A DNA stretch of 6,554 nucleotides. Origin: Eggerthellaceae bacterium (GTDB taxonomy: Bacteria; Actinomycetota; Coriobacteriia; Coriobacteriales; Eggerthellaceae). The DNA lies in assembly GCA_003452695.1 (NCBI GenBank), contig DMNP01000277.1, positions 1 to 6,554 of the forward strand, written 5' to 3'. The notes below the pieces were generated by a model. That model did no database searches. It was not told the origin of the DNA and saw only the letters and a list, made by a program, of their open reading frames with translations. Position numbers and translations under genes: made by a program. This document shows positions 1-5,956 of the stretch, one piece after another (positions within the stretch are counted from its first letter, which is position 1; every line of letters starts with the position of its first letter).

Positions 1-1744
1 TCTGCTTTTCCAGCAGCTTGCGCTTGCGCGTTATGTCGCCGCCGTAGCATTTGGCAAGGACGTCCTTGCGCTTGGCCTTCACGGTCTCGCGCGCCAGCAC
101 GCGCCCGCCCACGGCAGCCTGTATGGGCACTTCGAACATGTGGCGGGGGATGATCTCCTTCAGCTTCTGCGCCAGGATGCGCCCGCGCCCATAGGCCTTG
201 TCCTTGTCGATGATGAACGACAGCGCGTCGACCGGCTTGCCGGCGATCAGGATGTCCAGCTTCACCAGCTTGCTCGGCATGTAGCCTGCGAACTCGTAGT
301 CCAGCGACGCGTATCCCTTCGTCGAGGACTTCAACCGGTCGAAGTAGTCCATGATCAGCTCGGAAAGCGGCATGTTCCAGTGGATTTCGACCGTCGTCGC
401 GCTCAGGTAGTTCATGTTCACGAATTGGCCGCGGCGAGCCGTGGTCAGGTCCATGACCGCACCGACGAATTCCGGCGGCACCAGTATCTTCACGTTCAGG
501 AAGGGCTCCTCGATGCGCTCGATTTCGGCAGGGTCGGGCATTTCCTGCGGAGAATGCAGCGATATCATGTCGCCGTTGGTCTTGAACACGTGGTATTCGA
601 CCGACGGAGCCGTGGCCAGCAGGTTCAGGCCGAATTCGCGCTCCAGGCGTTCTTCGATGACCTCCATGTGCAAAAGGCCGAGGAATCCCACGCGGAAGCC
701 GAAGCCCAGCGCATGCGACGTTTCGGGTTCCCAGACCAGAGCCGGGTCGTTCAGCGCAAGCTTTTCAAGCGCCTCCTTCAGCGGCTCGTACTGGTCGCCC
801 TCGATGGGGAACAGGCCCGTGAACACCATGGGCTTCACATCGCGGTAGCCGGGCAGCGGTTCGGTCGCCCGGTGCCCCGACAACGTGACCGTGTCGCCCA
901 CCTTCACCTGGCCGACGTCCTTCAAGCCCGTCACCAGATAGCCCACATCGCCGACGGACAAATCGGGCAAGGCGATTTCCGCGGGCTTGCGCGCGCCGAC
1001 TTCTTCTACGAGCGCCTCGCTATCGGCTTGCATCATGTATATGGTGTCTCCCTTGCGCACCGTGCCATCCACCACGCGCACGAGCGCCACGACCCCGCGG
1101 TACGGGTCGAAGTACGAATCGAAGATAAGGGCCCGCAGCGGAGCATCGAAATCGCCCGTGGGCGCTGGTATGTTGTACACGATGGCTTCCAGCAGGTCGT
1201 GCACGCCCTCGCCGGTTTTCGCGGAACAGAGCACGGCATCGTCTGCGGGTATCGCCAGGCCCTCCTCTATCTGCTCGCGCGCGCGGTCGGGATCCGATGC
1301 CGGCAGGTCTATCTTGTTGATAAGGGGAATTATCTCCAAGTTGGCGTTCATGGCCATCATCGCGTTCGCGACGGTCTGGGCCTCCACGCCCTGGGTTGCG
1401 TCCACCACGAGGACTGCGCCTTCGCACGCAGCCAGGCTGCGCGAAACCTCGTAGGTGAAGTCCACATGCCCCGGCGTGTCGATGAGGTTGAATTCGTACG
1501 CCTCGCCGTCGTCGGCCGTGTAGTTCACGCGGACGGCTTGGCTTTTAATGGTGATCCCGCGTTCCCGTTCGATATCCATCGTGTCCAGCAGCTGCTCCTG
1601 CATATCGCGCGAGGCGACCGTGCCCGTCTGCTCGAGTATGCGGTCGGACAGCGTGGACTTGCCGTGGTCGATGTGCGCGATTATCGAGAAATTCCTGATA
1701 TGCGCGGGGTCATGTTGGTTGATATGTGAAGAACCGTGCGTCAT
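1..1744 (-). CDS. lepA: Elongation factor 4 (LepA) GTPase, C-terminal end cut off by the window
   Basis: LepA/EF4 is a translational GTPase that binds the ribosome, with proposed roles in back-translocation and in 30S subunit biogenesis. The reverse strand reads 581 codons from an ATG at 1744-1742; an in-frame TGA two codons upstream rules out a longer protein. GTPase motifs are in order: the P-loop AHIDHGKST at about residues 23-31, RGITI (G2) at about 62-66, DTPGH (G3) at about 89-93 and NKID (G4) at about 143-146. The last visible residues, [17 protein letters not shown], are the hallmark LepA C-terminal domain, which distinguishes it from EF-G and TypA. The family is about 600 residues long, so only some 15-25 residues are missing beyond position 1. 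The short N-terminal leader [14 protein letters not shown] precedes the conserved start of the domain. No strong Shine-Dalgarno sequence is visible (GAAAG about 8 nt upstream). It is transcribed divergently from rpsT. Confidence 0.97.
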   Translation of the reverse strand, partial: MTHGSSHINQHDPAHIRNFSIIAHIDHGKSTLSDRILEQTGTVASRDMQEQLLDTMDIERERGITIKSQAVRVNYTADDGEAYEFNLIDTPGHVDFTYEVSRSLAACEGAVLVVDATQGVEAQTVANAMMAMNANLEIIPLINKIDLPASDPDRAREQIEEGLAIPADDAVLCSAKTGEGVHDLLEAIVYNIPAPTGDFDAPLRALIFDSYFDPYRGVVALVRVVDGTVRKGDTIYMMQADSEALVEEVGARKPAEIALPDLSVGDVGYLVTGLKDVGQVKVGDTVTLSGHRATEPLPGYRDVKPMVFTGLFPIEGDQYEPLKEALEKLALNDPALVWEPETSHALGFGFRVGFLGLLHMEVIEERLEREFGLNLLATAPSVEYHVFKTNGDMISLHSPQEMPDPAEIERIEEPFLNVKILVPPEFVGAVMDLTTARRGQFVNMNYLSATTVEIHWNMPLSELIMDYFDRLKSSTKGYASLDYEFAGYMPSKLVKLDILIAGKPVDALSFIIDKDKAYGRGRILAQKLKEIIPRHMFEVPIQAAVGGRVLARETVKAKRKDVLAKCYGGDITRKRKLLEKQ

Positions 1745-1844
1745 GCTTCAACTTTCTAAATACTTTTGCTTGCGATGCTCCATTCTATGCTAAGCTTTAC
1801 GGGTTTCGTCTGGAAACAAGATATAAACTACGGAGGATACGAGA
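1745..1844. promoter_or_regulatory. Divergent lepA/rpsT intergenic spacer with putative promoters
   Basis: This 100-bp, relatively AT-rich spacer lies between two divergent starts and must hold the signals for both genes. For rpsT the plausible -10 elements are TATGCT (1786-1791) or TAAGCT (1791-1796), with TTGCTT (1766-1771) or TTGCGA (1770-1775) upstream; none of these pairs has ideal 17-nt spacing. For lepA, the reverse strand carries TAGAAT, read from 1787 down to 1782, without a good -35 box. The two putative -10 regions overlap. The location is well supported by gene orientation; the exact boxes are weak guesses. Confidence 0.35.
1832..1836 (+). promoter_or_regulatory. Ribosome binding site of rpsT
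   Basis: A perfect GGAGG sits 8 nt upstream of the GTG at 1845. It decides the non-ATG start, which also gives the canonical S20 N-terminus MANIKS. Confidence 0.85.
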
Positions 1845-2369
1845 GTGGCAAACATAAAGAGTCAGAAAAAGCGCAACATCACCAACGAGAAATCCCGCAT
1901 GCGCAATCGGGCCGTGAAGTCCGAGCTGAAGACCGCAACGCGTCGCGTAAGGGAAGCTGTGGACGCGGGCAACGGTGCCGAAGCGTATGCAGCCGCGCTT
2001 GCTGCGTGCCGCCTGATGGACAAGGCTGTTTCCAAGGGCGTCATCCACAAGAACCAGGCAGCCAACCGCAAGAGCGGCATCATGGCGCTCGTTAACCCCA
2101 TCGTCACCGACGAGGACCGCGCTGCGTACGTGAAGCCTGCGAAGAAGGCCGCGAAGACCGGATCGAAGAAGGCGGCCCGCAAGGAAGAGCGCGCTGCCGA
2201 ACAGGCAAAGGCCGACCAGGAGAAGGCCGCACGCCGCGACAAGCAGCTGAAAGAAGAGAAGAAGGCCGCCGACCGCAAGGCCAAGGAAGCAGCAGACGCC
2301 GCAAAGGCCGAAGCTGCGGCCGAAGCCGAAGCTGAAGCCGCCGACGAGGCAGAGGAAGCCGCCGAATAG
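1845..2369 (+). CDS. rpsT: 30S ribosomal protein S20 with long charged C-terminal extension
   Basis: S20 is a primary 16S rRNA-binding protein of the small subunit. Residues 1 to about 87 are a recognisable S20: [11 protein letters not shown] at the N-terminus, basic helices rich in Lys/Arg, and the signature [16 protein letters not shown] at about 62-77. The start is a GTG with a strong GGAGG. The family is normally about 85-90 residues; this protein is 174. Residues 88-174 form a low-complexity tail of Ala, Lys, Arg, Glu and Asp that should be largely helical or disordered. The tail is charge-polarised: residues 91-150 are rich in Lys/Arg, while residues 151-174 hold ten acidic residues and one Lys. 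The reading frame is continuous and runs to a TAG just before a terminator, so the extension looks like part of the gene and not a frameshift artefact. The function of the tail is unknown. Confidence 0.96.
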   Translation: MANIKSQKKRNITNEKSRMRNRAVKSELKTATRRVREAVDAGNGAEAYAAALAACRLMDKAVSKGVIHKNQAANRKSGIMALVNPIVTDEDRAAYVKPAKKAAKTGSKKAARKEERAAEQAKADQEKAARRDKQLKEEKKAADRKAKEAADAAKAEAAAEAEAEAADEAEEAAE

Positions 2370-2404
2370 CGCAGACTGGACTTCGGGTCCGTCCGCATGT
2401 CAAG

Positions 2405-2438
2405 ACGAGCTGGCCCCCACTTTAGGGGGCCAGCTCGT
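2405..2438 (+). terminator. Intrinsic terminator after rpsT
   Basis: A perfect 14-bp GC-rich stem (2405-2418 pairs with 2425-2438) closes a 6-nt loop, ACTTTA. It starts 35 nt after the rpsT stop codon. The tail is only GTTTG, so the U-tract is short; termination may be partial or rely mainly on stem strength. Confidence 0.8.
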
Positions 2439-2469
2439 GTTTGCAGCCGCAATGCGGCCGCTGTCCATG

Positions 2470-2489
2470 GTCCGGCCAGGCGGCCGGGC
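2470..2489 (+). other. GC-rich hairpin in the rpsT-hrcA gap
   Basis: Six Watson-Crick pairs, CCGGCC (2472-2477) with GGCCGG (2482-2487), close an AGGC tetraloop; a G-U pair and a further G-C pair extend this to 8 bp. The 3' arm overlaps a segment (2483-2490) that can pair instead with 2556-2563, so the two folds exclude each other. No U-tract follows. Role unknown. Confidence 0.4.
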
Positions 2490-2546
2490 GAGAGAGAGGC
2501 TTGTAAACTAGCTATCGCGCGGTAAGAGTAGAGCCACACGACCCTC

Positions 2547-2680
2547 TTGCTCGACCGCCCGGCGGGTTGGGGCAAGGGGGTGTTCGCTTGGCTTCGGCTT
2601 CGCTTTTGCATTTTACAGGAAAGGTGCCTGCAGAATCGCTCACGCCCCCTTGCCCCAACCCGCCGGGCTGCATCGAGTGA
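2547..2680. repeat. Large inverted-repeat element (134 nt) with 24-bp GC-rich perfect stem
   Basis: Positions 2557-2580 are the exact reverse complement of 2645-2668 (24 bp). The left arm begins GCCCGGCGGG and ends GGCAAGGGGG. Outside a small asymmetric internal loop, CTCGA (2550-2554) pairs with TCGAG (2673-2677), and G-U/A-U pairs reach 2547 and 2680. The 64-nt apical region (2581-2644) can fold further, for example CAGG (2616-2619) with CCTG (2627-2630). No U-tract follows on either strand and no target-site duplication is obvious. It could be a structured RNA, a small non-autonomous palindromic repeat, or a transcription barrier upstream of the hrcA promoter. The pairing is certain; the function is not known. 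Confidence 0.85.
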
Positions 2681-2724
2681 CGGTAACATCGTGCGGGGCT
2701 ACTATGACGCTTGCGTAACGCTGC

Positions 2725-2751
2725 TTATCACTCCGACCGCCAGACTGCTAG
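2725..2751 (+). promoter_or_regulatory. CIRCE-like operator for HrcA
   Basis: The consensus CIRCE is TTAGCACTC, nine spacer bases, GAGTGCTAA. Here the left arm TTATCACTC (2725-2733), a 9-nt spacer (2734-2742) and the right arm GACTGCTAG (2743-2751) match 15 of 18 arm positions with the exact spacing. Its position immediately upstream of hrcA, over the putative promoter, is the classical arrangement for HrcA autoregulation. The three mismatches, two of them in the right arm, suggest a weakened or lineage-adapted operator. Confidence 0.75.
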
Positions 2752-2754
2752 AAT
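2725..2754 (+). promoter_or_regulatory. Putative sigma-A promoter of the hrcA-dnaJ operon
   Basis: TTATCA (2725-2730; 4 of 6 to TTGACA) and TAGAAT (2749-2754; 5 of 6 to TATAAT) are separated by 18 nt. The -35 lies inside the left CIRCE arm and the -10 overlaps the right arm, so bound repressor would occlude RNA polymerase. Transcription would begin near 2761, giving a leader of about 45 nt before hrcA. Confidence 0.6.
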
Positions 2755-2790
2755 ATGATTTCGTTGGCATGAATGATGCACCGAAGAATG

Positions 2791-2794
2791 GGAG
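2791..2794 (+). promoter_or_regulatory. Likely ribosome binding site of hrcA
   Basis: GGAG lies 12 nt upstream of the ATG at 2807, a little far. An in-frame TGA at 2774 and the absence of an in-frame start between it and 2807 make 2807 the only sensible start. Confidence 0.5.
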
Positions 2795-2806
2795 AATGCG
2801 AAGCCG

Positions 2807-3526
2807 ATGCTTTCGGACAGGAGACAGCGCGTTCTTGCCGCGCTCATAGAAGAGTACGTGGCACGGGCGCTTCCCGTGGGGTCGCGCACGCTCACCGAAC
2901 GCTACCGTTTCGGCGTCAGCCCCGCAACCATCCGAAACGAGCTGTCCGCGCTGGAAGACGAAGGCTATATATCGCAGCCGCACACTTCCGCGGGGCGTAT
3001 TCCCACCGATTTCGGATACCGCACCTTCGTCGACGAGCTCATCGAATCGGGCGCGGTGAAGGACGATCCCGATGCCGCCGAGACCATCGGCAAGTTGCGC
3101 GAGCAGGCGCGCGAGCTGGACGACCTGATAGAACGCACATCGAAGGCGCTTTCGCAGTTCACGGACTGCCTTTCGGTCGTAACGCCCCCGGACCTCACGC
3201 ACCCGCGCACGCTCGGCATCATGTCGCTGATGCGCCAGCCGGAATTCACCTACACCGAAGCGCTGCTGCCCATCATGCAAGTTCTCGAAGACGACACCGT
3301 GCTCCTGCACGTCTTGGACACGACCGCCCCCGAAGGCGACGACCCGCAGGTGCGCATCGGCAAGGAAAACGAGGCAGAGCAGCTGGCGGGCGTGTCGGTC
3401 GTGGCATGCCGCTATGGATATGGGCCCGACGGAGGCATCGTTGCGGTAATCGGCCCCACGAGGATGGACTACACGAAGGCGATAAGCGCCGTTAAGATAG
3501 CAAGCAGGACGCTCGGCAGCGAATAG
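2807..3526 (+). CDS. hrcA: Heat-inducible transcription repressor HrcA, internally shortened
   Basis: HrcA binds CIRCE operators and represses chaperone genes; in studied species its folding is tuned by GroEL. The N-terminal winged helix is intact: MLSDRRQRVLAALIEEY, then PVGSRTL (23-29), SPATIRNELSALEDEGYI (38-55) and the wing HTSAGRIPTDFGYR (59-72). A likely helical linker follows (about 85-120). The C-terminal end is also typical: RQPEF (143-147), VRIGKEN (182-188) and the signature VIGPTRMDY (214-222). At 239 residues it is about 100 shorter than the usual 340 or so. By comparison with full-length HrcA, the start of the GAF-like domain and the whole inserted dimerisation domain are missing between about residues 127 and 140. 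The frame is uninterrupted. It heads a plus-strand cluster with a CIRCE-like site upstream and dnaJ 29 nt downstream, fitting autoregulation. Confidence 0.93.
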   Translation: MLSDRRQRVLAALIEEYVARALPVGSRTLTERYRFGVSPATIRNELSALEDEGYISQPHTSAGRIPTDFGYRTFVDELIESGAVKDDPDAAETIGKLREQARELDDLIERTSKALSQFTDCLSVVTPPDLTHPRTLGIMSLMRQPEFTYTEALLPIMQVLEDDTVLLHVLDTTAPEGDDPQVRIGKENEAEQLAGVSVVACRYGYGPDGGIVAVIGPTRMDYTKAISAVKIASRTLGSE

Positions 3527-3555
3527 CCGGGTAATGGGAAAGGAAACAGGGATAG

Positions 3556-4689
3556 ATGGCCAGAGATCTGTACGAGGTCCTCGGCGTTTCGCGCGATGCA
3601 ACGGACGACGAGATTAAGAAGGCGTTTCGCAAGCAGGCGCGAAAGCTGCATCCCGATGTGAACAAGTCACCGAATGCCGAAGAGGAGTTCAAGGAGCTTA
3701 ACGAGGCATACGATGTGCTGTCCGACCCGAACAAGCGCGCGTACTACGACCGCACGGGAACCACCCCGGGAGCTGCCGGCGGAAACCCCTACGGCTCGGG
3801 CTACGTGGATTTCGAGGACATCTTCGGCGGTGGATTCGGCGGCATGGGCGATATCTTCAGCTCGTTTTTCAGCGGCATGGGCGGTGGACAGAGCGTTCGT
3901 CGCGAAGGCCGCGACATGGGCGTCGGCCTGCGTCTTACGCTGGAAGAGGTGGCAACCGGCGCCAAGAAGGAAATCGTGTACGACCGCCTTTCGCCCTGCC
4001 AGGACTGCAACGCATCGGGCCTGGGCGCCGGCGGCAAGGAAGTGACCTGCCCCAACTGCAACGGCTCGGGACGCGTGTACACCGTGCAGCACACCTTCTT
4101 GGGCGACATGCGCACCACATCGTCGTGCGACCGCTGCGGCGGCACGGGCCGCACCATCGACAACCCCTGTCCCGAATGCGAGGGCCAGGGACGCGTGCCC
4201 GACCGCCAGCGCGTCACCGTGGAAGTCCCGGCCGGCATACGCGATTCTCAGCAGTTGCGCATAACCGGGTTCGGCGAAGCCGGCTTGCGGGGGGCTACCC
4301 CGGGCAACCTTATCGTCACCTGCAGGATTCAGCCGCACGACTTCTTCGAGCGCGAAGGCGACAACCTGCATGCCCGGGCCAATGTGTCCATGGTGCAGGC
4401 CGCGCTCGGCGCCGAAATCGAGGTAAGCGGCATAATGCCCGACGAAACCGTGAACGTGCGCATACCCGAAGGGTGCCAGAACGACCAGGTAATCCGCGTG
4501 CGCGGAAAGGGCATGCCGAAATTCCGCAGCGACCTGCGCGGCGACATGTACGTGCACGTGGGCGTTACCATACCAAAGAAGCTCTCGAAATCACAGCGAG
4601 AGCTGCTGGAGAAGCTGGCCCGGGAACTCGGCGAGGAATACGCGAACCCGCGCTCGCCCCTGGAAAAGCTGCGCGACGCCTTCAACTAG
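3556..4689 (+). CDS. dnaJ: Chaperone protein DnaJ (type I Hsp40)
   Basis: DnaJ delivers unfolded clients to DnaK and stimulates its ATPase in the cytoplasm. The 377-residue protein has all type I parts: a J-domain (1 to about 68) with the catalytic HPD at 32-34, a Gly/Phe-rich region (about 71-111), a zinc-binding domain with four CxxC motifs (C148/C151, C165/C168, C191/C194, C205/C208) and the C-terminal substrate-binding and dimerisation domains (about 215-377). The length is normal. The first zinc repeat reads CQDCNASG, with Ala where the usual CxxCxGxG has Gly; all eight cysteines are present. The start ATG gives the standard [12 protein letters not shown]-terminus; an AGGGA lies close before it and a GGGAAAGG further upstream. 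It follows hrcA by 29 nt without a terminator. No dnaK or grpE lies next to it, so its Hsp70 partner must be encoded elsewhere. Confidence 0.97.
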   Translation: MARDLYEVLGVSRDATDDEIKKAFRKQARKLHPDVNKSPNAEEEFKELNEAYDVLSDPNKRAYYDRTGTTPGAAGGNPYGSGYVDFEDIFGGGFGGMGDIFSSFFSGMGGGQSVRREGRDMGVGLRLTLEEVATGAKKEIVYDRLSPCQDCNASGLGAGGKEVTCPNCNGSGRVYTVQHTFLGDMRTTSSCDRCGGTGRTIDNPCPECEGQGRVPDRQRVTVEVPAGIRDSQQLRITGFGEAGLRGATPGNLIVTCRIQPHDFFEREGDNLHARANVSMVQAALGAEIEVSGIMPDETVNVRIPEGCQNDQVIRVRGKGMPKFRSDLRGDMYVHVGVTIPKKLSKSQRELLEKLARELGEEYANPRSPLEKLRDAFN

Positions 4690-4713
4690 GCCGCTTAAGT
4701 TCGGAATTCGGCG

Positions 4714-5922
4714 GTGTCCTTGCTCGGCGCATCCAGCTTTCATATCGTGAACCTCGGCTGCAAGGTGAACCGCGTAGAAGCGGATAGCATTGGTGCGTCG
4801 CTCTTGGCTTGCGGCCTGGCCGCCGCCGAACAAGAAACTGCAGACCTGATCATCGTGAACACCTGCACCGTTACCGGCGAGGCCGCGAAGAAGGCGCGCA
4901 AGGCGGTGCGTCATGCGATAGCGGCCAATCCCGTGGCATCCATCGTCGTAACGGGCTGCGCTGCGGCGCTGGAGGCGGAAACGTTTTGCGCCATGGACCC
5001 CCGCGTGTCCGTGCGCGGCAAGGCAGAAATCGAAGCGGAGCTGAGCGGTGCCGCGGGTACGGCTCCTTTGCGCATGGGCGCCGGTTTCAGGACGCGTGTG
5101 GGACTGAAGGTGCAGGACGGGTGCGACCATGCGTGCACGTACTGCATCGTGCATGTGGCCCGCGGGCCCGCGCGCAGCGTCCCCGCCAGCGAGGTGCTCC
5201 GCGATGCGCGCGCGTATTTCCAAGCGGGCGCGAAAGAGCTCGTTTTGGCGGGCATCGACATCGGGGCGTATCGCGATGCGTCGGTTCGACTTCCCGACCT
5301 TGCAAGGATGCTGCTGGCCGAGTCGGTTGCGGCGAATGCGGACGACGGCCCGTGTGCACGCGTGCGCATTTCAAGCATAGAGCCGCTGAACGTAAGCGAC
5401 GACCTCGTCTCCCTGCTCGCGCAATCGGACGGCAGCCTGTGCCGCCACCTGCACCTGCCACTGCAGTCGGGCAGTTCGAAGGTGCTTGCCGAAATGGACA
5501 GACCCTACACTGCCGAATGGTTCGCCGCGCTTGCAGCCCGTCTGCACGGGGAAGTGCCGGGCATCGCGCTGACCACCGACGTGATCGTCGGTTTTCCAGG
5601 CGAAACCGAACGGGACTTCCAGCAGACATGCGAACTCGTACGGCAAGCGCGTTTCTCGCGCCTGCACGTGTTCCCGTACTCGCAACGCGCGGGAACCCCG
5701 GCTGCCGAACGCGCCGACCAGGTTCCCGCTCCCGTGAAGCGCGAACGGGCGGAGCGCCTGCGCGCCATCGGGCGCGAGCTGGCCGATGAGGATCGGCGAA
5801 GGCGGGCGGGCACGCGGGAATGGGCGCTCGTGGAGGGAGCTAGCGCGCTGACCGAGAGCTATCATGAATTGCCGGCGCCCCCCGGCAGCGCTGCGGGAAC
5901 GCTCGTGCGCTGCAGCTTCTGA
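4714..5922 (+). CDS. mtaB: tRNA (N(6)-L-threonylcarbamoyladenosine(37)-C(2))-methylthiotransferase, MtaB type
   Basis: This radical-SAM enzyme inserts a methylthio group at C2 of t6A37, giving ms2t6A in ANN-decoding tRNAs. The N-terminal methylthiotransferase domain carries the three cluster-binding cysteines C16 (NLGCKVN), C51 (VNTCTVT) and C82 (VTGCAA). The radical-SAM motif CDHACTYC supplies C137, C141 and C144. Other family motifs are SSIEP (220-224), LHLPLQSGS (246-254), TDVIVGFPGE (288-297) and HVFPYSQRAGTPA (318-330). NLGCKVN and the HVFPYSxRxGTPA form point to MtaB over MiaB or RimO. At 402 residues it is shorter than the usual 430-450, and the shortfall is mostly in the C-terminal TRAM domain, which is only about 35 residues (EWALVEG to LVRCSF). 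The usual Pro after CIV is His147. The start is a GTG without a good ribosome binding site, 24 nt after dnaJ; an upstream in-frame TAA at 4696 limits the choice. Confidence 0.9.
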   Translation: MSLLGASSFHIVNLGCKVNRVEADSIGASLLACGLAAAEQETADLIIVNTCTVTGEAAKKARKAVRHAIAANPVASIVVTGCAAALEAETFCAMDPRVSVRGKAEIEAELSGAAGTAPLRMGAGFRTRVGLKVQDGCDHACTYCIVHVARGPARSVPASEVLRDARAYFQAGAKELVLAGIDIGAYRDASVRLPDLARMLLAESVAANADDGPCARVRISSIEPLNVSDDLVSLLAQSDGSLCRHLHLPLQSGSSKVLAEMDRPYTAEWFAALAARLHGEVPGIALTTDVIVGFPGETERDFQQTCELVRQARFSRLHVFPYSQRAGTPAAERADQVPAPVKRERAERLRAIGRELADEDRRRRAGTREWALVEGASALTESYHELPAPPGSAAGTLVRCSF

Positions 5923-5956
5923 TGTGTGCAAAATCGCGATGAGGTACAATACGAGC

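Larger units (their letters stand above)
2370..2806. other. 437-bp rpsT-hrcA intergenic region rich in secondary structure
   Basis: No convincing gene was found here. In order, it holds a small bulged hairpin just after the rpsT stop (2374-2393, TTCGG loop), the main terminator (2405-2438), a run of GC-rich palindromic sequence (2443-2490), a large inverted-repeat element (2547-2680), and the CIRCE-like operator with promoter (2725-2754) and leader of hrcA. Reading frames through this stretch lack a ribosome binding site and any recognisable domain. No tRNA T-arm, SRP RNA motif or other known RNA signature was recognised. Confidence 0.7.

Noticed and set aside
140..1729. Long plus-strand open frame (529 codons) opposite lepA
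   Set aside because: It is antisense to a clearly conserved LepA sequence, has no recognisable domain or ribosome binding site, and arises from GC-rich codon use in the real gene.
2557..2668. Large inverted repeat considered as an intrinsic terminator or as a transposon end pair
   Set aside because: There is no U-tract on either side, no transposase, and no evident target-site duplication, so neither call can be supported; it is listed as a repeat of unknown role.
1862..2689. Minus-strand open frame (275 codons) opposite rpsT
   Set aside because: It spans the antisense of S20, the terminator and the inverted repeat. Its Ala/Ser-rich stretch is just the complement of the Lys/Ala/Glu tail codons.
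2440..2720. Possible tRNA, 6S, SRP or other known RNA gene in the intergenic gap
   Set aside because: No T-arm consensus, no SRP tetraloop/GGAAG-type motif and no 6S-like central bubble could be recognised by eye. A covariance-model search would be decisive.
1745..2806. HspR-type HAIR operator
   Set aside because: No CTTGAGT-N7-ACTCAAG-like sequence was found upstream of rpsT or hrcA; only the CIRCE-like site is present.
2547..2849. Plus-strand open frame of 100 codons through the inverted repeat
   Set aside because: It would start at a TTG without a ribosome binding site, runs across the hairpin, operator and promoter, and overlaps the hrcA start. No family resemblance.
3667..4557. Minus-strand open frame (296 codons) opposite dnaJ
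   Set aside because: Shadow of the conserved DnaJ coding sequence; no independent start signal or motif.
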